The notes beneath the pieces were generated by a model, which searched no databases, had not been told where the DNA came from, and was given only the letters and a program-made list of their open reading frames with translations. From the NCBI RefSeq assembly GCF_030295995.1, contig NZ_AP027365.1:2078066-2142065 (forward strand): 64,000 nucleotides of DNA, read 5' to 3'. How positions within the stretch are numbered: the first letter of the stretch is position 1; each line of letters opens with the position of its first letter. Source of the DNA: Thalassotalea hakodatensis (GTDB taxonomy: Bacteria > Pseudomonadota > Gammaproteobacteria > Enterobacterales > Alteromonadaceae). Positions 1 through 8,746 of the stretch are shown here, piece by piece. The position numbers were made by a program, and so were the translations under genes.

Positions 1-1746
1 GACAGTGTCAGTTTAGTTCATACAGGTGCTACAACAATTGTTAGAACCAAGGTCGAGCCAGACATTGATACTAATCAGGTTAAAGTGCTTACCACGGTTA
101 AAAACAGTAGTAATCAATCAGTAGAAATCTCATTAGGCCAACAGGTTTCTGAGTGGCAATCTAAAATAGTTTCAGCTATGCCTGTTGAAACCACATTAAC
201 CTTAAAGCCACAAGAAACAACAGTTGTAGAGCAACTTATTACTCTTGAATCACCGAATTTATGGTCACCTGAATCGCCATTTCTTTATAGTGTTAAGGCT
301 CATATCAAAGAAAACGGTGTTGACTCAGATGATCGAGTGACACGCTTTGGTATGCGTAAATTTGAGTGGAAGTCTGGCGAAGGTAAAGGTTTTTTCTTAA
401 ATAATAAACGCTACTATTTGCGCGGCTCTAATATTGCATTGCACAGGTTTTTTGAAGACCAAGATCGTAAAGCTCTGCCGTGGGATAGAGAGTGGGTTCA
501 TAAACTTTATTCAGGCCACATGAAAGACTTTAATTGGAATACCTTTAGATTTCACAATGGTCGCGCGCCAAATTTTTGGTACGATTTAGCAGATGAAGTA
601 GGTCTTATCGTGGTAGATGAATACCATATATTTGCGCCAATTAATCGACTGGTTGAAGGGCGAGCAAACTCACTTAATTGGTCATTAACAGAATTAGAGA
701 AAGAGTATACTTCATGGGTTCAAGAGAACTGGAACCATGCTTCAATTGGCTGGTGGGATGCGTCGAATGAAACTCACAATCCATTACCTTATGAAGCGGT
801 ATCATTGGTTCGCCATTTAGACCCAACTCGTGCATGGGATGCTGGCAGCTATCGTGCACCGAATGGTCCCAATGACCCACTAGAAGAGCATCCGTACAAA
901 TTTAGTGGCGCTCATTTCTTAAACAGCACTAAGGTTGATCACGAACTAAAAGATCTCGATGATTTTAGCCGTATACCTCCGATGACTAATGGCCCCATTT
1001 TTAGAACCTTTGATGGCGAAGGCGCGAGAGAACATCCTTATATTAATAACGAATATGGTTGGTTGTGGCTAACCCGTGACGGCAGCGACCCTACAGAAAT
1101 TTCTGGCATCGCTTTTGACTTATTAGCGCCGGGAGTTGATCTAACCCCTGAACAACGCCGTGAAGTTTATGCCTACTTTATTTCTGAGTTAACTGGATAT
1201 TGGCGCGCAAAAAGAGGTTATGCAGGGATTAAACATTTTGTTTATTTAAGTAAATGTTCAGACAAAGATACTATTCCAGAAGATTGGGCGTTAAAAGAAC
1301 CCAGTGTCACTTGTGATAATTTTGTCGATGTTAAAAATTTAACGATGGAGCCTAAATGGCAGTTTTGGGCACCTCATGCCTTTGCGCCTGTGGGTATAAA
1401 TATCGACAGGTGGAACGACGAATTTTACTCGCCGGGTAGAAAGGTACCGGTTCCTGTGGCGCTTATTAATGATACTTACGAAGGCGGTTTAGTGACGGTG
1501 ACATTAATAGCGGCAGATAAAAACGGCAAAGTATTGTCAAAAGCGATAAAAGAAAACGTTTCATTAGCAGCGCTTGAAGCGAGAACACAAAGTTTTGATA
1601 TTCATTTACCTAAAGCAAATGAGTTTGTTTTATACGCTCAATTGTCGGCTGATTGGATTAAAACACCGGTGTTAAGTCGTCGTAAAATTGGTTTAGAACA
1701 TATCGGTATAGAAACCAAGTTACCTGCTGAATTTGCAGTAAACTAA
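1..1746 (+). CDS. Glycoside hydrolase family 2 protein (5' end outside window)
   Basis: The reading frame is open from base 1, so the gene starts upstream and this is the C-terminal part, at least 581 residues. Order seen: the end of an N-terminal beta-sandwich, an immunoglobulin-like GH2 domain ending in ESPFLY and the FGMRKFEW turn, then the TIM barrel opening with FFLNNKRYYLRGSN. The likely acid/base Glu is in the SNE motif (codon at 769). The likely nucleophile Glu is in NNEYGW (codon at 1051). Such enzymes cleave beta-galactosidic, mannosidic or glucuronidic linkages with retention, and the specificity cannot be read from sequence. The sulfatase gene follows 16 bases after the stop, suggesting one operon acting on a sulfated polysaccharide. 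The signal peptide, if present, lies outside the window. Confidence 0.85.
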   Translation, partial: DSVSLVHTGATTIVRTKVEPDIDTNQVKVLTTVKNSSNQSVEISLGQQVSEWQSKIVSAMPVETTLTLKPQETTVVEQLITLESPNLWSPESPFLYSVKAHIKENGVDSDDRVTRFGMRKFEWKSGEGKGFFLNNKRYYLRGSNIALHRFFEDQDRKALPWDREWVHKLYSGHMKDFNWNTFRFHNGRAPNFWYDLADEVGLIVVDEYHIFAPINRLVEGRANSLNWSLTELEKEYTSWVQENWNHASIGWWDASNETHNPLPYEAVSLVRHLDPTRAWDAGSYRAPNGPNDPLEEHPYKFSGAHFLNSTKVDHELKDLDDFSRIPPMTNGPIFRTFDGEGAREHPYINNEYGWLWLTRDGSDPTEISGIAFDLLAPGVDLTPEQRREVYAYFISELTGYWRAKRGYAGIKHFVYLSKCSDKDTIPEDWALKEPSVTCDNFVDVKNLTMEPKWQFWAPHAFAPVGINIDRWNDEFYSPGRKVPVPVALINDTYEGGLVTVTLIAADKNGKVLSKAIKENVSLAALEARTQSFDIHLPKANEFVLYAQLSADWIKTPVLSRRKIGLEHIGIETKLPAEFAVN

Positions 1747-1762
1747 ATAGGAATTGTAATTG

Positions 1763-3346
1763 ATGAATAAATTGATAAAGGTATCACTTGGGCTAGTTTG
1801 TTCTGCATTAATACAAACAGTTAATGCGAGTGAACAACAGCCAAATATATTGTTTGTATTTTCTGATGACCATGCAACGCATTCGATTAGTGCATACGGT
1901 TCAAAAATCAACCAAACACCTAATATTGACCGTTTGGCTAATGAAGGTATGTTGTTTAGAAGTGCTTTTGCTACCAACTCTATTTGTGGGCCAAGCAGGG
2001 CGGTGATCTTAACTGGAAAGCATAGCCATATGAATGGCTTTATGAATAATGAGTGGGGTGGCGATTTTGACGGCTCACAACAAACTTTCCCTAAGCTTTT
2101 GCAAAAAGCAGGTTATCAAACATCCTTAATTGGTAAATGGCATTTATTCAGTAAACCGACAGGTTTTGATCATTGGGAAATTTTACCCGGGCAAGGGCGT
2201 TATTATAATCCGCGCTTTAAAAGTGAGTTGGGAACACAAGAGATCACTGGCTATACTACTGATGTTATTACCGACAGGGCACTTGATTGGTTAGATAAGC
2301 GTGATAAAAACAAACCTTTTATGTTGATGTATCAGCATAAAGCGCCACATCGTGAATGGGCACCAGGTCCTGATCATATCGACAAATATAAAGATATTGA
2401 AATTCCTGAGCCAGCGACACTTTTTGACGATCACAAAGGTCGTGCAGCATCACTTAGCCCAGATTTAGAGATGTCGATTTCTCATTTCTTAACAAAAGCA
2501 GATTTAAAGCTTGAACCACCTGCTTATTTAAATGAAGAGCAAGCGGCTAATTGGAACAGAGCATATGCCGCTGAGAACAAGGCTTATTTTGAAAATAAAC
2601 TACAAGGCGATGCCAGAACAAAATGGCGATATCAAAGGTACATCAAAGACTACATGCGCTCGGTTGATTCGATTGATGATAACTTAGGCCGCGTGATGGC
2701 TTATTTAAAAGAAAATAACCTTGAAGAAAACACCATTGTAATTTATAGCTCAGATCAAGGGTTTTTCTTAGGGGATCATGGCTGGTTTGATAAGCGTTGG
2801 ATGTATGAAGACTCAATCAATATGCCGCTTATTGTTAAGTGGCCGGGTAAAATTAAGCCGGGCAGTGAAAATAATGATTTAGTCCAAAATCTTGATTTCG
2901 CCCAAACGTTTTTGGATATTGCGGGTGTTAAAGCGCCAAGTGATATGCAAGGTAAAAGTTTAGTGCCTTTATTAAGGCAAGAGAGACAAGACCAAGACTC
3001 TAGTGACAAAGCACCATTTCGTGATGCCATTTATTACCACTTTTACGAAAATCCAGGCTGGGCGTTTGTACCACGCCATTATGGTGTACGTACCGACAGA
3101 TATAAGTTAATCCATTTTTATAAGCTAGGTACGTGGGAGTTTTATGACTTAGTAAATGACCCTAATGAACTTAACAATTTGATAGGAGATAAATCCCAAT
3201 CTGCGATTATTTCACAATTGAAAACGCGATTAACTCAGTTACGAAGCGAATATCAAGTGCCTGAGGAAGATCCCGAGCCTACGCTAATGGAGCGATTTAA
3301 GTTTTGGATTATGCACAAAGGGCTTTCTTCACAACTTGAAGATTAA
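1763..3346 (+). CDS. Family S1 sulfatase, Cys-type, secreted
   Basis: Hydrolyses sulfate esters, here probably on algal polysaccharide. I start at the ATG at 1763 because an AGGA lies about 10 bases upstream; a TTG at 1760 is less likely. Residues 1-23 form a signal peptide ending near VNAS. The metal-binding stretch FVFSDDHATH follows. The maturation motif CGPSR (Cys75 to formylglycine) begins TLTG-type sequence RAVILTGKHS. A later SSDQGFFLGDHG segment is typical of the second metal-binding half. At 527 residues it is normal for S1. The sulfatase-maturing enzyme is not in the window, so it must be encoded elsewhere. Likely co-transcribed with the upstream GH2; a terminator lies 56 bases after the stop. 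Confidence 0.92.
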   Translation: MNKLIKVSLGLVCSALIQTVNASEQQPNILFVFSDDHATHSISAYGSKINQTPNIDRLANEGMLFRSAFATNSICGPSRAVILTGKHSHMNGFMNNEWGGDFDGSQQTFPKLLQKAGYQTSLIGKWHLFSKPTGFDHWEILPGQGRYYNPRFKSELGTQEITGYTTDVITDRALDWLDKRDKNKPFMLMYQHKAPHREWAPGPDHIDKYKDIEIPEPATLFDDHKGRAASLSPDLEMSISHFLTKADLKLEPPAYLNEEQAANWNRAYAAENKAYFENKLQGDARTKWRYQRYIKDYMRSVDSIDDNLGRVMAYLKENNLEENTIVIYSSDQGFFLGDHGWFDKRWMYEDSINMPLIVKWPGKIKPGSENNDLVQNLDFAQTFLDIAGVKAPSDMQGKSLVPLLRQERQDQDSSDKAPFRDAIYYHFYENPGWAFVPRHYGVRTDRYKLIHFYKLGTWEFYDLVNDPNELNNLIGDKSQSAIISQLKTRLTQLRSEYQVPEEDPEPTLMERFKFWIMHKGLSSQLED

Positions 3347-3402
3347 TGCTTAACTTAATAATCTAACGCTATTACTTTACCTTGATAGCATAAAAAAAAG
3401 TA

Positions 3403-3441
3403 AAACCTGATGTGAATTAATTGTTTGCATCAGGTTTTTTT
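3403..3441 (+). terminator. Intrinsic terminator after GH2-sulfatase operon
   Basis: A 10-bp perfect stem, AAACCTGATG (3403-3412) with CATCAGGTTT (3428-3437), has a 15-nt loop and runs into a T tract. It ends the GH2-sulfatase transcript before the ThuA-like gene. Confidence 0.8.
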
Positions 3442-3478
3442 ATATTTCTAATCGTTATTCTAAAGGTTTGAATTATCT

Positions 3479-4318
3479 ATGTTTAAAAAACTAATTATTG
3501 GCTTTTTTGTCTTTCTTTTTATTATGGCAGTTAGTCTTTTTGTGTATGCAAAATATTGGGGCATGATACCTCGTCATGATTATGAAACCGTTGCGCCAGT
3601 TATTCCTAAAATGTCAAAGCCTGCGGTACTTATTTTCAATAAAACTAACGGCTATATTCATCACGATGCACTACCTGCAGCACAAGCTATGCTAGCTAAC
3701 ATTGCTAGAAAACATGGCTGGGATATTTACACAACGGATAATGGGGCTATTCATAATACTAACGATTTAGCACAGTTTAAGTTAATTGTTTGGAATAATG
3801 TATCAGGTGATGTGCTTACCATTAAGCAAAGACAAGCTTTTAAACAATGGTTAGAACAAGGAGGCGGTTGGCTAGGAATTCATGCTTCGGGAGGAGACCC
3901 TTCGTATCAATGGCAATGGTATGTCGATAGCTTAATTGGCGCCCAATTTATTGGCCATACTATGCACCCACAATTTCAAAATGCAAAAATAAATGTAACT
4001 GATATACAAGAGCCACTAACAAACCACCTGCCGAGTGCATGGTTATTTCCTGATGAAGAATGGTATGCATTCGATCGCAACCCAAGACATACCGGCCATG
4101 AAATCTTATTAACAATTGACGAAGGCTCTTATCAAACGGTAGGTAAATCCTTCTTAGGCAATGACCAAATGGTTGGGGAGCATCCGCTTGTTTGGCGAAG
4201 CACAATCGGTCAAGGACGTGCATTTTATTCCGCCATAGGGCATCAAGCCAAAAGTTACCAAATTAAAGAATATGTTGAACTCATTGATAAGGCATTAGTT
4301 TGGTTGATGGGGGAATAA
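3479..4318 (+). CDS. ThuA-like domain protein, membrane-anchored
   Basis: Residues 1-25 form a strong hydrophobic segment with a short Lys-rich start, an uncleaved anchor or signal peptide. The rest is a ThuA-type (class I glutamine amidotransferase-like) fold: FNKTNGYIHHDALPA, then VWNNVSGDVL, GGGWLGIHASGGD, and VWRSTIGQGRAFYSAIGHQ near the end. ThuA domains occur in marine polysaccharide loci, often next to sulfatases and glycosidases, and are thought to act on sugars or sugar derivatives; no reaction is firmly established for this form. The Cys nucleophile of true amidotransferases is not visible. It has its own transcription unit behind the terminator at 3403. Confidence 0.8.
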   Translation: MFKKLIIGFFVFLFIMAVSLFVYAKYWGMIPRHDYETVAPVIPKMSKPAVLIFNKTNGYIHHDALPAAQAMLANIARKHGWDIYTTDNGAIHNTNDLAQFKLIVWNNVSGDVLTIKQRQAFKQWLEQGGGWLGIHASGGDPSYQWQWYVDSLIGAQFIGHTMHPQFQNAKINVTDIQEPLTNHLPSAWLFPDEEWYAFDRNPRHTGHEILLTIDEGSYQTVGKSFLGNDQMVGEHPLVWRSTIGQGRAFYSAIGHQAKSYQIKEYVELIDKALVWLMGE

Positions 4319-4426
4319 ATCCTCTTTTCTCCATTTGTACCTAAAGGAAAATGGCGTTATTTGTTCAGGTTGTTTTCATTTTAACCCTTTACCTTTATGG
4401 CTAACTTCTTAAAAGGTAATCTATTC

Positions 4427-4912
4427 ATGGCTCAAAATATTCACTACATCAAAAAACAAACCACTATTCAGCTTATTGCCAATTTTATTATTGGTGGTGT
4501 TATCGCTTATTTCATGACCAAAGAATTGCCACAAGTCAATTTATGGTTAGACACTAACAATATCGCCCAAACCAACATTGCTGTTGATCTCATCATGGGT
4601 AGTTTCTTTATGGCGTTAATACTTAGCTTGGTTTATTCAATGTTAACAAAAAGTGCTAAAAACAAAGGTGAGTTCTCCTTACAAACAAGCCATAAACTAT
4701 TAGCCAAACTGCCAAATAACTTTCTTAAACGTGCTTTATTTGTCGGTGGGTTATTTCTGTTTAGCTTTGGTTTTTTCGCAATTGCCATGTTTAGTTTAAT
4801 GGGCATCGAAGGCCTTAGCCCAACGGCTTTTGTTTTTCTCAAAGCTGTGCTCTCTGGCATAGAGGCTGCTCTAGTCACCTTCATCATTATTCATAAAGAA
4901 CTAAGCCATTAA
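4427..4912 (+). CDS. Unrecognised four-helix membrane protein
   Basis: I do not recognise a family. The protein has about four hydrophobic helices: IQLIANFIIGGVIAYF, VDLIMGSFFMALILSLVY, ALFVGGLFLFSFGFF and VLSGIEAALVTFIII. I prefer the ATG at 4427 (161 residues) because AAAGGT lies about 9 bases upstream; the ATG at 4397 has no visible ribosome binding site. It stands alone between the ThuA-like gene and the SDR gene, and nothing in the context gives a function. Confidence 0.6.
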   Translation: MAQNIHYIKKQTTIQLIANFIIGGVIAYFMTKELPQVNLWLDTNNIAQTNIAVDLIMGSFFMALILSLVYSMLTKSAKNKGEFSLQTSHKLLAKLPNNFLKRALFVGGLFLFSFGFFAIAMFSLMGIEGLSPTAFVFLKAVLSGIEAALVTFIIIHKELSH

Positions 4913-4987
4913 TCAATTTTATGTGGCATAAGTTTTAATTAATTTAGAAGAAAAAATAATCTTACATACCATGAAAGGATATTATTA

Positions 4988-5848
4988 ATGATTAAATTTC
5001 AATCAATTAATTTTAAAGAAAAATATGGCCCTTGGGCTCTAGTTGCTGGCGGCGCCTTGGGTTTGGGGGAGTGTTGGTGTAATGAATTAGCGAGGCGTGG
5101 TCTTAATATTATTTCTATTGACCGTGATCCGGAAGCCTTAAAAAAGCAAGAATCTGTATTGCGAAATGACTTTGGTATTGAAGTGATATCAATCCAAGCC
5201 GATTTGTCTAATGAAAATGTTATTGATGTTATTAAACACAGAACAGGTGATATAGAGGTTGGTCTTATGGTATTTAGTGCTGCGATGACAACAGATCCTG
5301 CTATCGTAAGGCCTCATTTATTTCATGAAGGTAGTTTAAGTTACCACCAAAAGCTTATTAATCTAAATATTAGTGCGGTTAGTGACTTTTCCTATCATTT
5401 TGGTCAGTTAATGAAAAAAAGAAAAAAAGGCGGTATCGTATTAATTTCCTCCGGAGCTGATGGGCAAGGAGCGCCATTTAATGCGCATTATGGTGCATCA
5501 AAAGGGTATCAAACATTATTAGGGGAAGCCCTATGGTTTGAATTAAAACCTTACAATGTAGATGTTATCGCTGCTCCTTTGGGGATGACCAACACCACGG
5601 CAATGGATAAATTTCAAGATAAAGAAAATTTAGCTCGATTAAAGCCTATGGACCCAACTGAAGTTGTTATAGAGATAATGCAAAATTTGGGCAAACAGCC
5701 ACAAATAATTCCAGGGAGAAAGAATAGAATAGGCCAATTAATCATGAAAAGATTCATGGGACGAGAGAGTGCAATTAGGGCGATGGCAAATATTTTTCTA
5801 GATAAGTTTCTTATCGGTGAAAAACAATATGATATTTATCGTAAGTAA
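4988..5848 (+). CDS. Short-chain dehydrogenase/reductase (SDR)
   Basis: An NAD(P)-dependent oxidoreductase of 286 residues with a classical SDR layout. The nucleotide-binding glycine motif is GGALGLGE (residues 21-28), a variant of TGxxxGxG. Asp46 after the second strand suggests NAD preference. The catalytic set is Ser154/155 (LISSGAD), Tyr168 and Lys172 (YGASK). AAGGA precedes the ATG by 8 bases. It lies inside the polysaccharide region but in its own unit, so a role in sugar oxidation is possible but unproven. The substrate cannot be read from sequence. Confidence 0.85.
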   Translation: MIKFQSINFKEKYGPWALVAGGALGLGECWCNELARRGLNIISIDRDPEALKKQESVLRNDFGIEVISIQADLSNENVIDVIKHRTGDIEVGLMVFSAAMTTDPAIVRPHLFHEGSLSYHQKLINLNISAVSDFSYHFGQLMKKRKKGGIVLISSGADGQGAPFNAHYGASKGYQTLLGEALWFELKPYNVDVIAAPLGMTNTTAMDKFQDKENLARLKPMDPTEVVIEIMQNLGKQPQIIPGRKNRIGQLIMKRFMGRESAIRAMANIFLDKFLIGEKQYDIYRK

Positions 5849-5994
5849 TCATTTTATCATCTGCATGATGCGTATTAGATCTTAGTATAATACATTGCAG
5901 GAATGCAATATGTGGAATGAGCCTATGTAAGAAGCTACCCTCTCGCTTGATAAGCACACTTGATAATACTAAATTGAGTTCAGGTTCATTTCAT

Positions 5995-6006
5995 TAAAGC
6001 GCTTTA
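5995..6006. promoter_or_regulatory. Perfect palindrome, LacI/GalR-type operator candidate
   Basis: TAAAGCGCTTTA is a perfect 12-bp palindrome with a central CG, the form common to LacI/GalR-family operators. It lies 37 bases upstream of the esterase start. No LacI-family gene is present in the window, so the cognate regulator would be elsewhere. Confidence 0.35.
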
Positions 6007-6042
6007 GGTTACCTAGTATAGAAGACAATATAAAGGTTAGCC

Positions 6043-7008
6043 ATGAAAGTTAGTTTAAAGATGATCGACAAAGAGTTGCGTTTAGCCGGTTTTTTTGTAC
6101 GTCCGTTTTGTCGTCCTTCGTTAACGATGTTTAAATTTGTACAGAAGATGTGTATTAAATCTAGAGGGAAACTGATTGAAGGTTTGCACTGTGAACAGAA
6201 GTACATAGATAGAAAAAATAGCCAAGAAAAGATACGCGTTTGTATTTACAAACCCTTAAATCCTAGTGATAAACCATTACCGGTTATACTCTATTGTCAT
6301 GGTGGAGGGTACGCATTAACCATACCTGAATTAGCCTCACCTCAAATAAAAGGTCTTCTTGATACACGAGATTGTATAGTAGTTGCACCTGATTACAGAA
6401 AGTCAATGGAAGCCCCTTACCCAGCTGCTTTGGATGATTGCTATGATACGTTAAAGTGGATTAAAAATAATACTAAGGAATTGGGGGCGAGAAGTGATCA
6501 AATCATGGTGGTAGGACACAGTGCTGGTGGTGGTCTAACTGCAGCAGTAACGCTACTAGCCAGAGATAAAAAAGAAGTGAATATTGCTTTTCAAATGCCT
6601 GTTTGTCCAATGATTGACGATCGCATGTTAGGAGACTCTGCAATTGATAACAACGCACCAATGTGGAATTCAAAACTTAATGCATTTGGTTGGGATTTAT
6701 ACCTAAAAGGCTTAAAAGATAATAACCAAGAAATACCTGAATATGCTGCACCTGCCCGAGCAACAGACTATACAAACTTACCCCCAACAGCAACTTATGT
6801 TGGTGACATAGAGCCTTTTAGAGATGAAACAATAGCTTATGTTGCAAATTTAAGAGCGGCTGGTGTCCCCACTGAGTTCAAATTATATAAAGGGGGCTAT
6901 CATGGCTTTGATGCCATTGTACCTAAAGCTAAAATAAGTCAGCAAGCGATTGAATTTATTCATGGTGAATTCAGTTATGCTGTTGATAACTATTTTGCCA
7001 AGCAATGA
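6043..7008 (+). CDS. Alpha/beta hydrolase, HSL-type esterase
   Basis: A 321-residue carboxylesterase or deacetylase of the hormone-sensitive-lipase type. The oxyanion motif HGGG is at residues 86-89. The nucleophile elbow GHSAGG carries Ser160. The acid is probably the Asp in GDIEPFRDE and the base the His in GGYHGFDA. There is no signal peptide, so it is likely cytoplasmic. AAAGG precedes the ATG. In this setting it could remove acyl groups from sugar oligomers or act on an unrelated small ester. A palindromic operator candidate lies just upstream. Confidence 0.85.
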   Translation: MKVSLKMIDKELRLAGFFVRPFCRPSLTMFKFVQKMCIKSRGKLIEGLHCEQKYIDRKNSQEKIRVCIYKPLNPSDKPLPVILYCHGGGYALTIPELASPQIKGLLDTRDCIVVAPDYRKSMEAPYPAALDDCYDTLKWIKNNTKELGARSDQIMVVGHSAGGGLTAAVTLLARDKKEVNIAFQMPVCPMIDDRMLGDSAIDNNAPMWNSKLNAFGWDLYLKGLKDNNQEIPEYAAPARATDYTNLPPTATYVGDIEPFRDETIAYVANLRAAGVPTEFKLYKGGYHGFDAIVPKAKISQQAIEFIHGEFSYAVDNYFAKQ

Positions 7009-7158
7009 CATAAAACTACTGTTCTAATGAAGTCACTCTAAAGTTTTCTGGTTTTTTCATGTGCTTAGCTGGCTTGTATGGCTAAGTGCTTGTTATTTTT
7101 CATTCTATTTTATCCATTTTTCCTTTCAGGATAGTTTCAGACTTCATTGTTAACCTAG

Positions 7159-7183
7159 GAGTATCTTTAAATATATGATACTC
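7159..7183. promoter_or_regulatory. Inverted repeat upstream of second sulfatase
   Basis: GAGTATC (7159-7165) and GATACTC (7177-7183) form an inverted repeat with an AT-rich 11-base centre, 17 bases before the sulfatase start. The motif GTTAACC occurs on both sides. Either an operator or a leader hairpin is possible; no regulator can be assigned. Confidence 0.3.
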
Positions 7184-7200
7184 AAATTGGATAGTTAACC

Positions 7201-8736
7201 ATGATAAATTCTTGGAAATTTGTGTCCATTGTTGCTGCTGTTTTTAGCGTTCTTTTACCTATAAGTTATGCAAAAGCAAGTGATGAAATAGCGGTTACAG
7301 AAGTACAAACTAAACCTAACATTATTTTCATTTTCGCGGATGATTTAGGCTATGGCGATATCAGTTCATTTGGTGCAACCGATATTAACACGCCCAATAT
7401 TGACCAAATAGGCGAGCAAGGAATCAAGTTTACCAACTTTTATTCCGCTGCCAATATTTGTACACCGTCACGAGCTTCGCTATTAACAGGTCGTCACTCG
7501 GTACGCATGGGGATCTCAGCCGTTTTCGCTGAAAGCAGCCCTGAAGGTATGCCGTTAAGTGAAATTACTATTGCTGAAGCGTTAAAGCCACAAGGTTACA
7601 AAACCGGTATGGTTGGCAAGTGGCACCTTGGCCATCATGACCGTTTCATGCCTTGGAATCAGGGTTTTGAAGAGTTTTATGGTGTTCCTTTTAGTAACGA
7701 CATGTCAAATTTCTTCTGGTATGAGAACCAAGAGGTAACCTATACCGAAATTGACCAACAATATCTCACTAAACGTTATACCGACAAAGCGATCGACTTT
7801 ATCGACCGTCATCAACATCAACCGTTCTTTTTGTACCTTGCCCATAGCATGCCGCATGTGCCGCTTTATGCTTCACCTGAATTTCAAGGCAGTAGTGAAC
7901 GAGGTTTATATGGCGATGTGGTGCAAGAGCTTGATTGGTCTGTTGGTGAAATAATCAAGACCTTAAAAGCTAAAGGGTTATGGGAAAATACTTTATTAGT
8001 CTTTTCAAGTGATAACGGGCCATGGCTAATGATGGGCGAAGACGGTGGCTCAGCAGGTGAATTACGTAATGGCAAAATGACAACCTTTGATGGTGGTCAC
8101 CGCGTACCAACGGTTGCTCACTGGCCTGCTGGTATTGAGCCTCGTCAATATGACGGCGTGTTATCTATGCTTGATTGGTTTCCTACCTTTGTTGAACTGA
8201 GTGGCGGCTCATTGCCAACCGATCGCGAAATTGATGGTAATAACATTACCCGTGTACTCAGCGGAGAAAGCGACAACCAAGAGGGCGTTTATGTTTATTT
8301 CGATCGCCTCAATAAACAAGTTCAAGCGGTGCGTAAAGGAAACTTTAAATTAAAGCTCGCTCATGGCTTGGGGTTAAATATTTATACAGGTAACGGTATT
8401 ATCGCCAATATGACTGCATACAGTCATCCATTATTACTAATCGACTTATCAAAAGACCCTTTTGAAAGTGATAATTTAGCAGACCAATACCCAGAAAAGG
8501 TTGCTGAATTAAAAGAAATTATTGCAAAGCATCAATCAATTAAACCAGAGCAACGATGGTTATTAATGGGCGGCACAGCGAGTGATAAAAAAGGTTATGG
8601 GCCATTTTTCACTACAATGGCAATCATGGCACTGATTTCATTAATCATTCTTGTCGGTATTATTTATGGTGTATTTAAATTGCTTAGACGTGGTTATCGC
8701 CGTATCAAGTCATCAACACAAAAATCTTCAAACTAG
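7201..8736 (+). CDS. Family S1 sulfatase (arylsulfatase-like), Cys-type, membrane-tethered
   Basis: A second sulfate-ester hydrolase, 511 residues. A signal peptide (about 1-27) is followed by the metal-binding IFADDLGYGD and the maturation motif CTPSR (Cys87 to formylglycine) in CTPSRASLLTGRHS. GKWHLGHHDRFMP and SSDNGPW give further active-site residues. The C-terminus carries a hydrophobic helix (MAIMALISLIILVGIIYG, about residues 475-493) followed by a basic tail, so the enzyme is probably tethered to the inner membrane and faces the periplasm. It is followed after 10 bases by the GH3 gene, suggesting coupled removal of sulfate and sugar. It is only distantly like the sulfatase at 1763, so the two probably differ in substrate position. 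Confidence 0.92.
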   Translation: MINSWKFVSIVAAVFSVLLPISYAKASDEIAVTEVQTKPNIIFIFADDLGYGDISSFGATDINTPNIDQIGEQGIKFTNFYSAANICTPSRASLLTGRHSVRMGISAVFAESSPEGMPLSEITIAEALKPQGYKTGMVGKWHLGHHDRFMPWNQGFEEFYGVPFSNDMSNFFWYENQEVTYTEIDQQYLTKRYTDKAIDFIDRHQHQPFFLYLAHSMPHVPLYASPEFQGSSERGLYGDVVQELDWSVGEIIKTLKAKGLWENTLLVFSSDNGPWLMMGEDGGSAGELRNGKMTTFDGGHRVPTVAHWPAGIEPRQYDGVLSMLDWFPTFVELSGGSLPTDREIDGNNITRVLSGESDNQEGVYVYFDRLNKQVQAVRKGNFKLKLAHGLGLNIYTGNGIIANMTAYSHPLLLIDLSKDPFESDNLADQYPEKVAELKEIIAKHQSIKPEQRWLLMGGTASDKKGYGPFFTTMAIMALISLIILVGIIYGVFKLLRRGYRRIKSSTQKSSN

Positions 8737-8746
8737 GTAAATTATT

